A stretch of 64,000 nt of DNA from Mesorhizobium sp. WSM3859 (GCF_002295065.1 NZ_NSGG01000021.1:1-64000), one strand, 5' to 3'. Counted from the first letter of the stretch, positions 1 through 9,908 are shown. The notes: generated by a model not told the origin, from the letters alone. Numbers and translations are program-made.

Positions 1-1380
1 GGCCTGGACGCCCGCGGTCTCGTCATGCGCCACCGTGGGAGCGCCCTGGACGATACCCGCCGTCGGGCCGTCGTCCTCGATCACGATCTGCTGACCGACG
101 AACGTCGAGGAGCCGCTGGTCGTCACGATGCCGAAGCCGCCGATATCGAAAGTGTTGTTGTCGTTGCCGGCAATGCCATCCACGTTGCTGATGTTTTCGA
201 TCAGCACGCGGTTGTGGTTTGCGCCCGTCGTCCACGACACTTTGTCGCCGGTGCTCAGGCCGGTGATGATCAAATCACCATTGGCGTCGATCGAGGCATC
301 TGGAGTAAATTGCGTATTGCCTGTCTTGACGACGAAGTCGGTTAGCGAGAACGAGGTGATGGCGACGTGTGTGTCGCCGGTGAGCCCGTCAATGAAATTC
401 ACCCCCGGTTCCGAAGCCGTGTTGAAGGCCGTGATCTTGACGGTGACGGGTCCGACGCCCGGATTGGTCTGGTTGACGGTGAAGGACGCTCCAGTCGCGT
501 TGACGACGTTCTGGAAGTCGATGTTGGCTTCGACATCGGCCTCGTTCTGGTCCAAATTCGGCACCAGGAAGTTCGTGTTTGTGCCGGTGACGTAGGTGAT
601 GAACGCGCCCTCGGTGGGGTTGATCGCGTTGCCGTTGACGCCGAACGAAGTGGTGCTGCCGGCCTGGCTGATATTGAGCACGTCCCCGGTCGTGATGTTC
701 CCGCCCTGGGATTGATTCAACGGGTGGTGACCAACCACCACGATCTGGGTGGAGTTTGGATCACCGAAGGTCATGAACAGGTTGCTGCCGGAAGGCGCCC
801 CGGCAAAGCCGAAATTAAGCGTCTCGGTCGCCGCGAGCTTGAGGGTGTTGCCAAGATTGACCGCATCATCCGGGTCGGTGCTGCTGCTGTGGAAAATCGG
901 AACGTAGGTGACGACGTTGAAGGTCACCTGGTCGCTGGTCGCGTTGGCGTTGATCGAGTCCTGCTTGAAGATGACGAAGGCGATCGCGTCGGCACTGCCG
1001 TTGCCATCGCTGTCATATTTGCCGATTACGGTGTTGCTTCCATCTGCATAAAGCAGGATGTCCTTGCCCCCGACGGTATTGAGACCGCTGTCGTCGCCGT
1101 CGAGGGTGCCGCCACTGCCGTCGGTGAACGTGGTGCCAGCGAGTTGTGATCCGGCGGTGGCGTTGACAGTAACTGAGTTCGCCTTGGTCGCGACGCCAAT
1201 GCTGGTCGGGAAAGCGTTGCTTAACCCGAGGGTCGTCTCGAGATAGGTTCGGAACGTTGCCGGCAGCGACGAATATGCAACATCGGTGTCGGTGAAGACA
1301 TCGTCAATGTTGTCGCCTGTTTGCAACCCGTTGGTCTGGTCGTTGACGGCCTGAGCGTTCAGAATGAAGCTGATTGTCAT
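1..1380 (-). CDS. Large RTX-type surface/secreted protein with DUF5801 repeats, N-terminal part
   Basis: The frame is open from an ATG at 1380 to the left edge of the window, about 460 codons with no stop, so the 3' end lies outside. A GGGAG ribosome binding site sits 8-9 bases upstream. The protein begins MTISFILNAQAVNDQTNGLQ, has no classical signal peptide, and is rich in Asn, Thr, Gly and Asp. A typical DUF5801 block is visible (FGFAGAPSGSNLFMTFGDP, then FLVPNLDQNEADVEANIDF), followed near the edge by IEDDGPTAGIVQG and AHDETAGVQA, the linker that starts the next repeat in such proteins. Family knowledge: these are long, calcium-binding, type I-secreted adhesin-like proteins. Function in attachment or biofilm is inferred. 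No type I secretion genes lie in the window. Confidence 0.85.
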   Translation of the reverse strand, partial: MTISFILNAQAVNDQTNGLQTGDNIDDVFTDTDVAYSSLPATFRTYLETTLGLSNAFPTSIGVATKANSVTVNATAGSQLAGTTFTDGSGGTLDGDDSGLNTVGGKDILLYADGSNTVIGKYDSDGNGSADAIAFVIFKQDSINANATSDQVTFNVVTYVPIFHSSSTDPDDAVNLGNTLKLAATETLNFGFAGAPSGSNLFMTFGDPNSTQIVVVGHHPLNQSQGGNITTGDVLNISQAGSTTSFGVNGNAINPTEGAFITYVTGTNTNFLVPNLDQNEADVEANIDFQNVVNATGASFTVNQTNPGVGPVTVKITAFNTASEPGVNFIDGLTGDTHVAITSFSLTDFVVKTGNTQFTPDASIDANGDLIITGLSTGDKVSWTTGANHNRVLIENISNVDGIAGNDNNTFDIGGFGIVTTSGSSTFVGQQIVIEDDGPTAGIVQGAPTVAHDETAGVQA

Positions 1381-2566
1381 TGCGATTCTCCCTGGTTTCA
1401 ATGCGGCTGGCGCTGTAATCGGCCCAACGCCCGGCAACCGGCCGCACGGACGCACATCCGCCGGCCGGAGCCGGCGCTGCGCGCCATCGTTAAGAGGAAA
1501 CTGGAGTTCTTGATTTACTCAGGGGGTAGAGGGTGTTGGGAGGCGCCGCCGCTGATCCTCCGCTCCTTGCCCCGTCAGGCAAGTCTAGGCGGATGCGTCC
1601 TATGCGCATCGGTGACCCACCAACGGCGGGCACCAAGGATCGACAATGAGGGCATACTCAACCCCGCCCCTCTACAACAGGCATTTGCTGCCTGTACGCC
1701 TCCCGCTCAACTTGAGCACGAAAACTTTACGCTTATTTGTGGAAATTTCAAATCGGACTATTGCCTTTTAACAAAAAGTGTGAACCAGGAAATGGTCCCT
1801 TCACGTGAGGGACTTTTGTCCTCCCTCCCGAACTATTTGAAATTTAACGGGAATACGATAGATCCCGCTAAAGGATTTGACTGTGACACCTGCGGCAGCG
1901 ATGAAATAGGCCCATGAAGAAGACGATCGCCGTGGCACCTATGATGGATTGGACGGACAGGTAAGTAACATCAGATAGTTGCGCGAGACGGTGTGCAAAA
2001 ATCGCACACGACAGTTCTGCTTCTCTTCCTTTTTCGTTCCGCGAAAGGGCCGCCGACAGCCCTATTCGGACGCTCTTTTGCCGACGAGATTGAGCGCTCT
2101 GTTCCGGATGTTCGCTGCGATATCCGCGCCCCCCTTTTGTCCGATCCGCCGCTCCAATTTTCCCGGGGTTTCTGGAAGCTTTTCGAACCTCTGCGCCTCG
2201 CCTCAAGCCGAATTGCGGATGCTTATGATAAGGCGAGCCACTATGGTCGGCGTTAGGATAGGACGAGAGGCATCCAGTATGGCGGCTGCTTTGCGCCGCA
2301 TTACAGTCATTGGATGAGCCCTCCGGGGCGGTAACAGCCGCTTCCGGGCACGGCGGGTGAGGTCAGTCACCACATTTGGCGGCGACCCGCAGATGCTTTT
2401 TCGTGTTATGATAGGCTTGCAACGCGCGTAATCTCGACCTCAACAATATGGCAGAGGTCGAAAGCTATTGCCTTGGCACAGGAAGCTTTCGCGCCCAGCA
2501 CTTGATCGCCTCCGAAACGCTGGGTGTGCTGCTTTCCCTGACTGACCCGGGGCGAGGAGGTTGTCC
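1381..2566. other. Intergenic region, no gene recognised
   Basis: No convincing gene is seen between the divergent RTX gene and the peroxiredoxin-like gene. The stretch 1690-1870 is clearly richer in A and T than its surroundings and is a reasonable place for the RTX promoter. One copy of a dispersed repeat lies at 2165-2252. Confidence 0.5.
2165..2252 (+). repeat. Dispersed repeat, copy A
   Basis: About 88 bases that match copies at 35823-35902 and 44365-44453. The shared core is GAAGCTTTTCGAAC followed by TCTGCGCCTCGCCTCA, a C-A-rich stretch with GAATTGCGG, and a 3' end reading GATAAGGCG..CCA.TATG. Small indels between copies break any common reading frame, so it is unlikely to be a coding repeat. 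Confidence 0.7.
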
Positions 2567-3208
2567 ATGTCCACGAGTAATGTTGACCGCCCGCTGCAGC
2601 CGGGCGACCGGGCACCGAATGTTGTGCTCAATGCGATCTCGCGCGAAGGCAAGATCGCGCTCGACGATTTTCGAGGCCGTAGCCCGTTATTGATCGGTCT
2701 GTTTCGAGGCCTGCACTGTCCGTTCTGCCGGCGCCATGTCGCGGCGATGGCACGGCTCAAACCGGCCCTGCGCGAGCAGGGCGTCGAATGCCTGGCGGTG
2801 GTCAATACGCCCGTCGAGCGGGCGCGGCTCTATTTCCGTTATCATCCGGCTCCCGATCTTCTCGCGGCATCCGACCCGGAGCGGACTTCGCACCGTGCTT
2901 TCGGCTTGCGCGAGGTCGGGATGGATAAGGTCATGGCGATACGGATCCATCTCCCGGGCGAATTGCCCGAGCCTATGGACATCATGGCAATGGACGAGTT
3001 TCTCAACAAGAAAGAAGGATATGAGATTACGAAAGCCGATCAGCAGACGATTGCTTCCGACCAGGCGCAGCTTGTCGGTCAGTTCCTAATCGACCGGGGG
3101 GGCATCGTACGCTGGAACTTCACTGAAGTTCTGGAGGACGGCCTCAATACCTTCAGGGCGCCGAATCTCGAGGAATTGTTGTCAGCGGCTTCCCAAGTTG
3201 CAAATTAA
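2567..3208 (+). CDS. Peroxiredoxin-like (AhpC/TSA family) protein
   Basis: A 213-residue thioredoxin-fold protein. After an N-terminal strand region (PLQPGDRAPNVVLNAI) comes the active-site segment GLFRGLHCPFCRRHVAAM, with a CPFC motif at about residues 54-57 where peroxiredoxins keep their peroxidatic cysteine. The rest follows the AhpC/TSA pattern, including a LAASDPERTSHRAFGL strand-helix. It probably reduces peroxides or acts as a thiol-disulfide enzyme in the cytoplasm; the substrate is not deducible. The ATG at 2567 is preferred to an in-frame TTG six bases earlier because GAGGAGG lies seven bases upstream of it. It is a single gene with no obvious operon partner. Confidence 0.88.
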   Translation: MSTSNVDRPLQPGDRAPNVVLNAISREGKIALDDFRGRSPLLIGLFRGLHCPFCRRHVAAMARLKPALREQGVECLAVVNTPVERARLYFRYHPAPDLLAASDPERTSHRAFGLREVGMDKVMAIRIHLPGELPEPMDIMAMDEFLNKKEGYEITKADQQTIASDQAQLVGQFLIDRGGIVRWNFTEVLEDGLNTFRAPNLEELLSAASQVAN

Positions 3209-4489
3209 TAGGCTGCTGAAAACTCGCTCGACGACCAACGTCGTGTGGTGATTCTGTGGATTTAACCATCATCGAGATGCTCAGGCGCGGGAGGCTAAGG
3301 TCTGCCCGTGGGCTTAGTTGCGATTTCGATTCAACGGTCTGCGGACCGCCCCGACGCTAGAGTGAGCAAGCCGCAGAGGCGGGGCGACGTCCGCTCCTTG
3401 CCGCAATCACGTCGTTACAGACGCGCATACGGCAAGTTTCCACCCAACGTAGTCCTCCAACGGCTTCTTCCGCGTGCAGAGAGGTTAAAAGCACCGGTCG
3501 CCTCGATTGCGCCACTACTGGTCACATCGCTAGTGGACATGTCAGAGGCAGCTTTGCGCCTCAAACCCGTCATTCGCCTGGCCCGCTCGAAGCCCTGAAA
3601 GCTGCCGGTCAGGCAGTCGCCGCAAGAGCCTCTTTCGTCGTGGTTCGTCGCCGCGCGACGGGAAAGGGCGAGGGCAGAAACAGGTAACAAGCTCGAATTA
3701 CGGAGCACTCGCACCATTGCGCGCCCGGCGGTGCGCGATCGTCATGGCGCGGCGCTAATCGTGTCGCACGTGGCGGAGTGGTTTAGACGCGAGCGGAGCG
3801 GCGGCCATTGGAATTGGATTCGTCCGCTCCGAGCCATCGGTCTGGACTGCGGACCTTATGCACGGATCCAATATCGAGACGTCGAAAGCTTGGTGAGCCT
3901 CGGATTGCGAGTTTGGCGCCGTCCCGAGCCGACAGGAGGCGAGCGGCTCCTTGCCATAGTACGCGAGGCAGGCTTTCCGGTCGCATCGGTCCGCGAGGAC
4001 CCGCGAATTTCGTCCAGGCTGAAGAATTCGCAACTTGGTCATTCGCGGTTAGCCCGCCGCTGGTGTGCCCCCACACCTTGCGGCGAGCTAACGTGGCCGA
4101 CGTCTTCTCGTGGTAGAATTTGCCTGAGCTGGCGCCGGCCAGGCGAACCGTGGTTCGCCACATATGCAAAATAGCTAAAGCACGAGCGACCGACATGGTG
4201 CGATCGCGTAAGCAGCATCGTGGCGCCAACCGTGAATGACGCTTGGCTGTGCCAGCCGCCGGTCTTCCGTCGGCGCAAGCTTGTTTCACCGGTGGGAACG
4301 GCTGGGACGATCCATGCTTCGGCGATCGCGGCGATCGCCGTCGAGCATTTGCGAACAACATCTTTAAGTTGGGCCAGATGGCCAAATGGGCCAAACTGGC
4401 GGGTTGTGCGGTTCGGAACTGCGGGCCGTCGCTATACCCTCGGCGAGTCAGCCCAAGAGATTCGCGCTCAACCTACGGTTCCAGGTGCC
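3209..4489. other. Long stretch without recognisable genes
   Basis: Open frames here on both strands have no recognisable family, no good ribosome binding sites and mutually overlapping positions, so none is called. A fragment at about 3768-3790 resembles a tRNA D-arm but no anticodon or T-arm follows. The region may be decayed coding DNA. Confidence 0.4.
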
Positions 4490-4589
4490 ACCCGGGTATA
4501 TCGTTCTACACCGTTTGGTGGACGCGATGCATCGGCAGCTAGTGTGTCTCCCCGTCAGGCCAGAAGGAGGGCAACCCCGGGAGGAAACT

Positions 4590-4785
4590 ATGTCAGCGAA
4601 AGAAGGAGAGTATCGAACAAACAGAGCCGACTATCTGCTTGCCGCGAAGAAAGGTCGAGCGACCGCTCATGATGATCGGTGCTGGCAAGGGAGATGTGCC
4701 AAGAGACTGGCGCTTAGCTGCATTGGCTGCAAATCCGTGTAACAGCTTGCCGGAACCGAGGAAGCCAAACCGCCCGGTTCTGTAG
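4590..4785 (+). pseudogene. Broken copy of the small gene at 49148-49351
   Basis: The 5' part encodes TNRADYLLAAKKGRATAHDD, identical to the intact copy on the opposite strand at 49148-49351. The frame is then lost: the intact copy reads CGC AAT GAA CTA CTG GCA where this one reads CGG TGC TGG CA, seven bases shorter. Beyond that point the nucleotide match resumes up to the original TAG at 4783-4785. As it stands the frame stops at 4742. The ribosome binding site (GGGAGGAAAC) and about 90 bases of upstream leader are also shared with the intact copy. The duplicated segment covers roughly 4490-4800. The function of the family is unknown. Confidence 0.75.
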
Positions 4786-5135
4786 CAAACATCCGTCAGG
4801 ACGGGTTCTCCTCTGGCCGCTATCCTGCGACAGATATTCTTCCGGCCCGCGGCCAGCAGCGCAACGATGACCCGTCGTCGAACCCTCAGGTATGATGCGG
4901 CTCAAGCCATCCCGGGCCCGCTGTTCACGTGCGTATCTTGGCGCGGTGATGGGCCATCCCCCAACGGTTGGCTTGGAGCCGCCATGGTGTCCAAAGCACA
5001 CGTTCTCGGACCATGAAAGCGCGGTCGGTTGATCGTCTATATCTTCGGGCGGAAGGTAGTCGGCTCTAATTCGGCCGCCGTCTGACACCTGATATTCCAG
5101 GTTGGCTGGTTGCCTACGAAACTTGGCGGCTGGGA
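4786..5135. other. Intergenic, nothing recognised
   Basis: The stretch lies between the broken small gene and the end of the LuxR-type regulator. No gene or clear terminator is seen. Confidence 0.4.
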
Positions 5136-5975
5136 TCACTCTTTGCCCAGATTTCCCTCTGCAAAAAGGTCGTTGACCTTGTAAGCGACTTCGGTGCGAT
5201 TGGTCGCGTTCAGTTTTTTCATGATGTTGCGGATATGAACCTTTACTGTGCTCTCGCGGAGGTTGAGTTCATAGGCTATGATCTTGTTGGCCTTGCCAAG
5301 TCGGAGCGCCTTGGCGACCTCGGCCTGCCTGAAGGTGAACAGATCAGTCAAAGGTCGCGTGTCGCGGCCGTATGAATTTATCAGATGCCGAATGGACAGG
5401 ACGCTGCTCGCCGGGACGAAGAAACCTCCTGCTGCTGCAAGGTTGACCGCCTCGGCACAGGCATCGGTCCCCGCCGAAGTTGGAATATAGCCACGCGCTC
5501 CGCATTCGAGTGCCATCAATATCTGCGCAAGATCTTCGGTATCGGCCCGGATAACTAGAGGAACCGACTTGAATTCGGAAGCAATACGCTTAATCTCGAC
5601 GGCGACACGATTATCGGTGATCTTCCGACTGCCGAGATTGAAGAGGATGGCCGCGAGGGAAGAGGCCGACTGCTTCTTGAGGCGCCATTCTTGGATCGTG
5701 CGCATGGCAACTACCGTGCTTCCGATTTCGTGGTCGAAGAGCGCTGCCGCCAAGCACTCGCGGTCTAGTGTCCTTTCGTCCAGGATGAGCAGGCATCCCT
5801 TCCTTTCTCTTTCGTGAAGAGCCCCCGACTTACGAGAGGTAGCGACTGATCGATTGGCTGGCGTGTTATGCAGTCGTCCCACGGACTTCATGAGCTTCCC
5901 AACGATTCCCGCGCGACCGGCTTTGCGGCGACCACATTTGGCCCGCTCATCATTGTCTTCGGGCTGCTCTTTCAT
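5136..5975 (-). CDS. LuxR/NarL-type response regulator with a degenerate receiver domain
   Basis: A protein of about 279 residues. Its C-terminal part is a LuxR helix-turn-helix (FRQAEVAKALRLGKANKIIA, then STVKVHIRNIMKKLNATNRT). The middle resembles a CheY-like receiver (LLILDERTLDRECLAAALF at its start, GARGYIPTSA near the end), but the expected phosphoacceptor strand reads AAILFNLGS, with Asn in place of Asp, and the conserved Lys is missing. It is probably a phosphorylation-independent transcription factor. The ATG at 5975 has AGAGGGGC just upstream; an in-frame GTG at 5999 is an alternative start. A basic 60-residue N-terminal extension precedes the receiver. Its HTH resembles that of the regulator at 33231. 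Position next to the polysaccharide locus suggests control of it, which is inference. Confidence 0.85.
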   Translation of the reverse strand: MKEQPEDNDERAKCGRRKAGRAGIVGKLMKSVGRLHNTPANRSVATSRKSGALHERERKGCLLILDERTLDRECLAAALFDHEIGSTVVAMRTIQEWRLKKQSASSLAAILFNLGSRKITDNRVAVEIKRIASEFKSVPLVIRADTEDLAQILMALECGARGYIPTSAGTDACAEAVNLAAAGGFFVPASSVLSIRHLINSYGRDTRPLTDLFTFRQAEVAKALRLGKANKIIAYELNLRESTVKVHIRNIMKKLNATNRTEVAYKVNDLFAEGNLGKE

Positions 5976-6053
5976 TGCCCCTCTGGGAACAGCCCACACA
6001 CCTTAGGGCCTTTATATAAGCAAGCGCTAACATAGATTAAGTTTGGTTCAATT

Positions 6054-6072
6054 TTGTCTCAAAGTGGGACAA
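6054..6072. promoter_or_regulatory. Inverted repeat upstream of the LuxR-type gene
   Basis: TTGTCTC and GGGACAA flank AAAGT, giving a near-perfect dyad in an A/T-rich stretch about 80-100 bases upstream of the ATG at 5975. It could be an operator for an autoregulator or for the Crp/Fnr protein encoded next door. It does not match the FixK/Fnr consensus TTGAT-N4-ATCAA. Confidence 0.35.
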
Positions 6073-6240
6073 TGCCTTAACCGGCGGCGGCAGGCTAAGC
6101 GGGCGAGCCCGCCTCCAATCAGCCGTTCCGATGCCGGGGGGTAGGCACAACACGCGCCAGCGCTCTCGTCACTCCCCGCCGGCGACGGTTGATCGCCATC
6201 GTGCTGTCTCGCCGCGAGGAAACCTGCAATCTATGCCCCG

Positions 6241-6951
6241 CTACAAATCGTACCTAAGATACTCATCGTCGAATCCAGCCATTTTAACCAGCTTCTTGCG
6301 GTCGATGAGTTGCACCTTGCCGGCCTTGAAAGATAGCAGGTCGGCTCTGCGCAGTTCCCGCAGCGTACGATTGACATGCACGGCGGTCATTCCAAGGATG
6401 TCAGCCAGATCATGCTGGGTCAGGGGACAGGCGTATCGCCCCTGCGCCGACAAGCCGGCGATGGATAGTCTTTTCTCCAGTTCGAGAAGAAAATGAGCTG
6501 TGCGGGTTATCGCATTTCGCCGACCGATATTCACGATATGCTCAGCCATGATACCGTTCAAACGGGCCAGGAAGTAGGCAACCTCCTGCGCCAGTTCGCC
6601 TCCGGCAAAGACGGCCTCACTAAGTTCCTTCCTGGAAACATCAAACACTGCCAGGTCGGTTATGGCCGAGAGTGACTCAAAGCGGGGGCCTTCCGTGCGA
6701 CGAAAACCGATAATTTCGCCCTGAAGGGGAGTGTCAACGATCTGACGTTCCCCGTTGAGCAGATCGCGATAAAGCAGGGCCCAACCCGATTTTATGAGGA
6801 AGATCCTATCATCGTCGTCGCCCTGGCGGCATACAACCGAATGGGCCTTGTATATTTTCGCTGAAAGACCAGAAAAGTTGTTTTTTCCCCAACCGTTTTC
6901 CAACACTGCCCGATCGGGATGCGACCGTATGAACTGCAAGAGAGTCTGCAT
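6241..6951 (-). CDS. Crp/Fnr-family transcriptional regulator
   Basis: A 236-residue protein. Residues about 15-130 form a cyclic-nucleotide-binding-like beta-barrel (VVCRQGDDDDRIFLIKSGWA, GEIIGFR). Residues about 150-220 hold the Crp-type winged helix (PLTQHDLADILGMTAVHVNR, then TLRELRRADLLSF). The cysteines are too few and misplaced for an Fnr iron-sulfur cluster, so it is likely one of the many alphaproteobacterial Crp-like proteins that do not sense oxygen directly; the ligand is unknown. The ATG at 6951 is chosen, with an in-frame TTG at 6984 as alternative. It lies in the same orientation as the LuxR gene but 265 bases away, so the two are probably transcribed separately. Confidence 0.88.
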   Translation of the reverse strand: MQTLLQFIRSHPDRAVLENGWGKNNFSGLSAKIYKAHSVVCRQGDDDDRIFLIKSGWALLYRDLLNGERQIVDTPLQGEIIGFRRTEGPRFESLSAITDLAVFDVSRKELSEAVFAGGELAQEVAYFLARLNGIMAEHIVNIGRRNAITRTAHFLLELEKRLSIAGLSAQGRYACPLTQHDLADILGMTAVHVNRTLRELRRADLLSFKAGKVQLIDRKKLVKMAGFDDEYLRYDL

Positions 6952-7464
6952 AGTAAGCCAAGCTTTTCTGCACCCTTGGTACAACTAATGAGGGACCTTT
7001 TGGGTTCCTGCGTGAGTTCTTGGACGAAGTGCGCCCCAGTCCGTTCTCGGCTTTGGGCAGTTGGACGCCTTCCGAGACTTTGACCCATCACGCCTTTCTT
7101 TCAGAGACTTCGGTATCTCGCAGATCTTGCCTTAGACAGCGGTACCACAGGAGCTTGCTAGTGGCCGGCCGCGATGATGCCGGCGAGAATGGCGTCCCCA
7201 CTCCGACCGGTTGTTTGAAGTGGAGAAAACGCTCCGGGGCGGCGCCGCAGGACGGCCAAGTGCAGGGCTTTGGCTTCCTCGATCGGTGTCGCAGCCACAA
7301 GCGGCAGTTATCGAGCGAGTTGTTCGTGGACTAGGGGGACAATGATCCAAAAGGAGTGCCCATAAAGGGCTCATTGTAGTGCTGGCGGTCAAGGGTCAAG
7401 GTGTCGTCTTGCTCCCTGCCCTATCAGTCTGGGACCGGGTGGCCACAAATGAAAGCCACACGCC
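6952..7464. other. Intergenic, between divergent regulator and polysaccharide gene
   Basis: About 510 bases without a convincing gene. It must hold the promoters of the Crp-like gene (leftward) and of the ExoF-like gene (rightward). No clear sigma site was identified. Confidence 0.4.
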
Positions 7465-9366
7465 ATGGCCATCGATGCAAAACGCAATTCCGAATTTGTC
7501 GCTCCACACGCATCTGCCAGTGAGGGGCGGGGAGCGAACACGATCCTTCTTATCTTGGGGCTATGCGGGCTCGCTGTCCTCGTAGGCGCAGCGGTGAGGA
7601 ACTGGGAGGCCGCCGGAGCCGTCTCCACAGCCCTGGAGCAGAGGACCCAGGCTGTGTTCGCAGCCGTGGAGCAGAAGACTGAAACTATCGCCGCAGCCTT
7701 GGTGCGGAAGGTCGAGGTCGGGTCTACGGTCGTAGCGCAGGAGGCGGAGGCTATTTCCGCAGCCGCGGCAAGGAAAGCCGAGCCTATCTTTGCAGCGATG
7801 GTGGCGAAGGTATTTGCCGTTATCGATAGCTGGCAAGAAAAATCGGCGCAACCCACAATCGAACCACCCCGCGCGGCCGGGCCGGAACCGAATGTATCGG
7901 CCGCAGCTTTGGTCGAACAGGGCGTCGTCTCCACCCCCATCACTATTGACGCCCCCCACCCAGCCACTTGCACCGTTCCTCCCGTCCTTGCCGTCCCGAG
8001 CACCCCCGCTGCCACCAATTGCAGTGCCGGGGACCTGCATGCGGCCAGAACGGTCCGAGATGTGCCGATCGGAAGGCCGTTTGCTGTCGGCGATCGTCTC
8101 AAGATTGTGTTCTACGAGCGGGTGGACGTCGAGGAAGACAAGTGGGGGCGTGCGTCCTCGGCGTCGGCTCTGCGCGGTATTCTGCAGCGTCCGGAACTAA
8201 GCGGAGAATATACCGTCCAGGAGGACGGCACGATTTCCTTGCCTTTGCTCGGCCCTATTCAGGTCAATGACCGGTCGACTGAACAGCTACGGGACGACCT
8301 GGCGGAAACTTTCCATCGATTGCTGGGTCGCAAGGGGTGGATCAACATCCTGGCTGTGGAGCGTTCCCCCATTTATGTGTTGGGACCGGTCAAGAATCCG
8401 GGATCGTTCAAATACATCCCCGGCATGACGGTCCTGCACGCTGTGGCGCTGGCGGGCGGACTCGACCTCGGCGCGACCGAGCCGTGGCAGAAGATCGAGG
8501 CCGTGCGTGAAACCCAGAAGCGGAGCGGGGCGATCGATGCGATGCTGAAATTGCTCGCGCGGGCGGCGGTGCTGAAGGCTGAACGCGACGGCACCGAGCC
8601 CAAAATTCCGGCGCGGTTGCTGAAACTGGTCGGCGCGACAGAGGCTGCCAGTCTCGTTCAAGAGCAGAGTGACCGACGGGAAGCCACTGCCAGCGCCCGC
8701 AGGAACCGCGAGCGCGCGATCCTGAGCGAATTGGAGGTGGCTAGGCAGGACATCGTCGGGTATGGGCACATGGAGTCGCTCGACGAACTCGTCAAGCTGC
8801 GCCAGAAACGCGTCAACGCCATGCGCTCGCTCGTGGATCACAATGTTCTCAGTCAGACAATGCTGGATCAAGTTCAAAGCGAGTTGTCCGACGCGGAACA
8901 GCGTCAGCGGGACGCCCTTAACCTGTATGCGACGGCCAAGCGACGGCTCGCCTCCCTGCAGTCTGAGGCATTGCGGATCCGGGCCGACATCCGGAACGAT
9001 CTGGAGACTGAGATCGAGGCCAACGAGAACCAGATCGCGGCCAATGAGAGCGACTTGAAGGTCAGCGAAGGTGTGCTCGACACATTGCCCGTGGCACGGG
9101 CCGAGTTTGCGAGGGACCCGAACAAGGTAACCTACCAAATCGTGCGGCAATCGGCGGCCGGGCCCGTCAGCCTCATGTCCGTCGGGATGACCCTCCTGCG
9201 GCCGGGGGATCTGGTCAACATCATCGTCGACGGGAGCGAGCCAGGAGAGCAGGCCAGTCCGCCTGTCCCGACCTCGTCGGCGGCAGAGAGATCGCCGGCA
9301 GCGTGCGCCGTCAGCCAGATGGAGACTGGCTGCGTTCTGGCGGAGCGGGGGACCCGTTCAAAGTGA
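7465..9366 (+). CDS. ExoF-like polysaccharide export protein with hendecad-repeat stalk
   Basis: A 633-residue protein. An N-terminal hydrophobic segment (TILLILGLCGLAVLVGAAV, about residues 25-43) anchors it in the inner membrane. Residues 58-123 are six consecutive 11-residue units starting EQRTQAVFAAV and EQKTETIAAAL, a hendecad coiled-coil pattern. Residues about 205-300 are a Wza/ExoF-type polysaccharide export domain (FAVGDRLKIVFYERVD, GEYTVQEDGTISLPLLGPI), followed by an SLBB-like region (IYVLGPVKNPGSFKYIPGMT). Residues about 400-540 are a long coiled coil, and a short beta segment closes the protein. ExoF of rhizobia has the export domain plus coiled-coil plan but is shorter (around 420 residues). 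Role: periplasmic part of exopolysaccharide export. No ExoP/Wzc or ExoY partner is adjacent. Confidence 0.85.
   Translation: MAIDAKRNSEFVAPHASASEGRGANTILLILGLCGLAVLVGAAVRNWEAAGAVSTALEQRTQAVFAAVEQKTETIAAALVRKVEVGSTVVAQEAEAISAAAARKAEPIFAAMVAKVFAVIDSWQEKSAQPTIEPPRAAGPEPNVSAAALVEQGVVSTPITIDAPHPATCTVPPVLAVPSTPAATNCSAGDLHAARTVRDVPIGRPFAVGDRLKIVFYERVDVEEDKWGRASSASALRGILQRPELSGEYTVQEDGTISLPLLGPIQVNDRSTEQLRDDLAETFHRLLGRKGWINILAVERSPIYVLGPVKNPGSFKYIPGMTVLHAVALAGGLDLGATEPWQKIEAVRETQKRSGAIDAMLKLLARAAVLKAERDGTEPKIPARLLKLVGATEAASLVQEQSDRREATASARRNRERAILSELEVARQDIVGYGHMESLDELVKLRQKRVNAMRSLVDHNVLSQTMLDQVQSELSDAEQRQRDALNLYATAKRRLASLQSEALRIRADIRNDLETEIEANENQIAANESDLKVSEGVLDTLPVARAEFARDPNKVTYQIVRQSAAGPVSLMSVGMTLLRPGDLVNIIVDGSEPGEQASPPVPTSSAAERSPAACAVSQMETGCVLAERGTRSK
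7636..7833 (+). repeat. Six 33-bp units encoding hendecad repeats
   Basis: Six consecutive 33-base units within the ExoF-like gene. The third codon-set of most units reads GC(A/C)GCAGCC-like alanine codons and the first codons read GAGCAG, GTGCGG, GCGCAG or GCAAGG. The encoded 11-residue periodicity predicts a right-handed coiled coil or a stretched helical stalk just outside the membrane. Confidence 0.7.
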
Positions 9367-9908
9367 TGCTCGGCAGGGGATTGGTCACCGCGGGATTGGT
9401 CTGGTCGATAAAGTCGTCGGGACGAAGTGGGAAGTGCGAAATCACGGCGAGCTTGATTGGGCCGCCGGCCGTGGCCAGAGTACCCCTTCTGCCCCCTTGC
9501 TCACGTCTCCGCCTATCATTTATCTTTTTTCCCGATGGCGAGAACAAGAACTCGGGTTTAAGCCGAGATGAATTGCGATTTCGAACGATTGGCAATGCGT
9601 CCTGACAAAGGCTCCGAGCGCGCTCTGCACCCTGTGCCGTGTTCGGCAAAATCACCAATGGCTTCCACACTCGATTGGGCGTCGACCTTTACGCCGATAT
9701 CCGACATCGAAACCGATCGCCTGGCGCACTCAACGCCTCCTTTGTACGATCGATACCACGCAAAAATCAGCCCAACCCAACATGAGAACTGGAGCAGCGG
9801 TTCCGCCATATTTTAACATCTTTAGGTGGGGTGTCTCTCTTTTGATTAAGGGAGGTGTTTCCCCGCACGAGACGCGATGGCGCGTACTGGAAAGGCAGGG
9901 GCTCAGCC
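9367..9908. other. Intergenic, nothing recognised
   Basis: About 540 bases after the ExoF-like gene. The last 100 bases are A/T-rich and may carry the promoter of the small membrane-protein gene at 9909. No gene is seen. Confidence 0.4.

Noticed and set aside
3766..3840. tRNA-like start (TGGCGGAGTGGTTTAGACGC)
   Set aside because: The D-arm-like stretch is not followed by a foldable anticodon stem or a TTCGA T-arm, so it does not make a tRNA.
3731..4394. Overlapping open frames of about 150-200 codons on both strands
   Set aside because: No ribosome binding sites, no recognised motifs and composition like random high-GC DNA.
8287..9150. 287-codon minus-strand frame
   Set aside because: It lies opposite the well-supported ExoF-like gene and has no family features.
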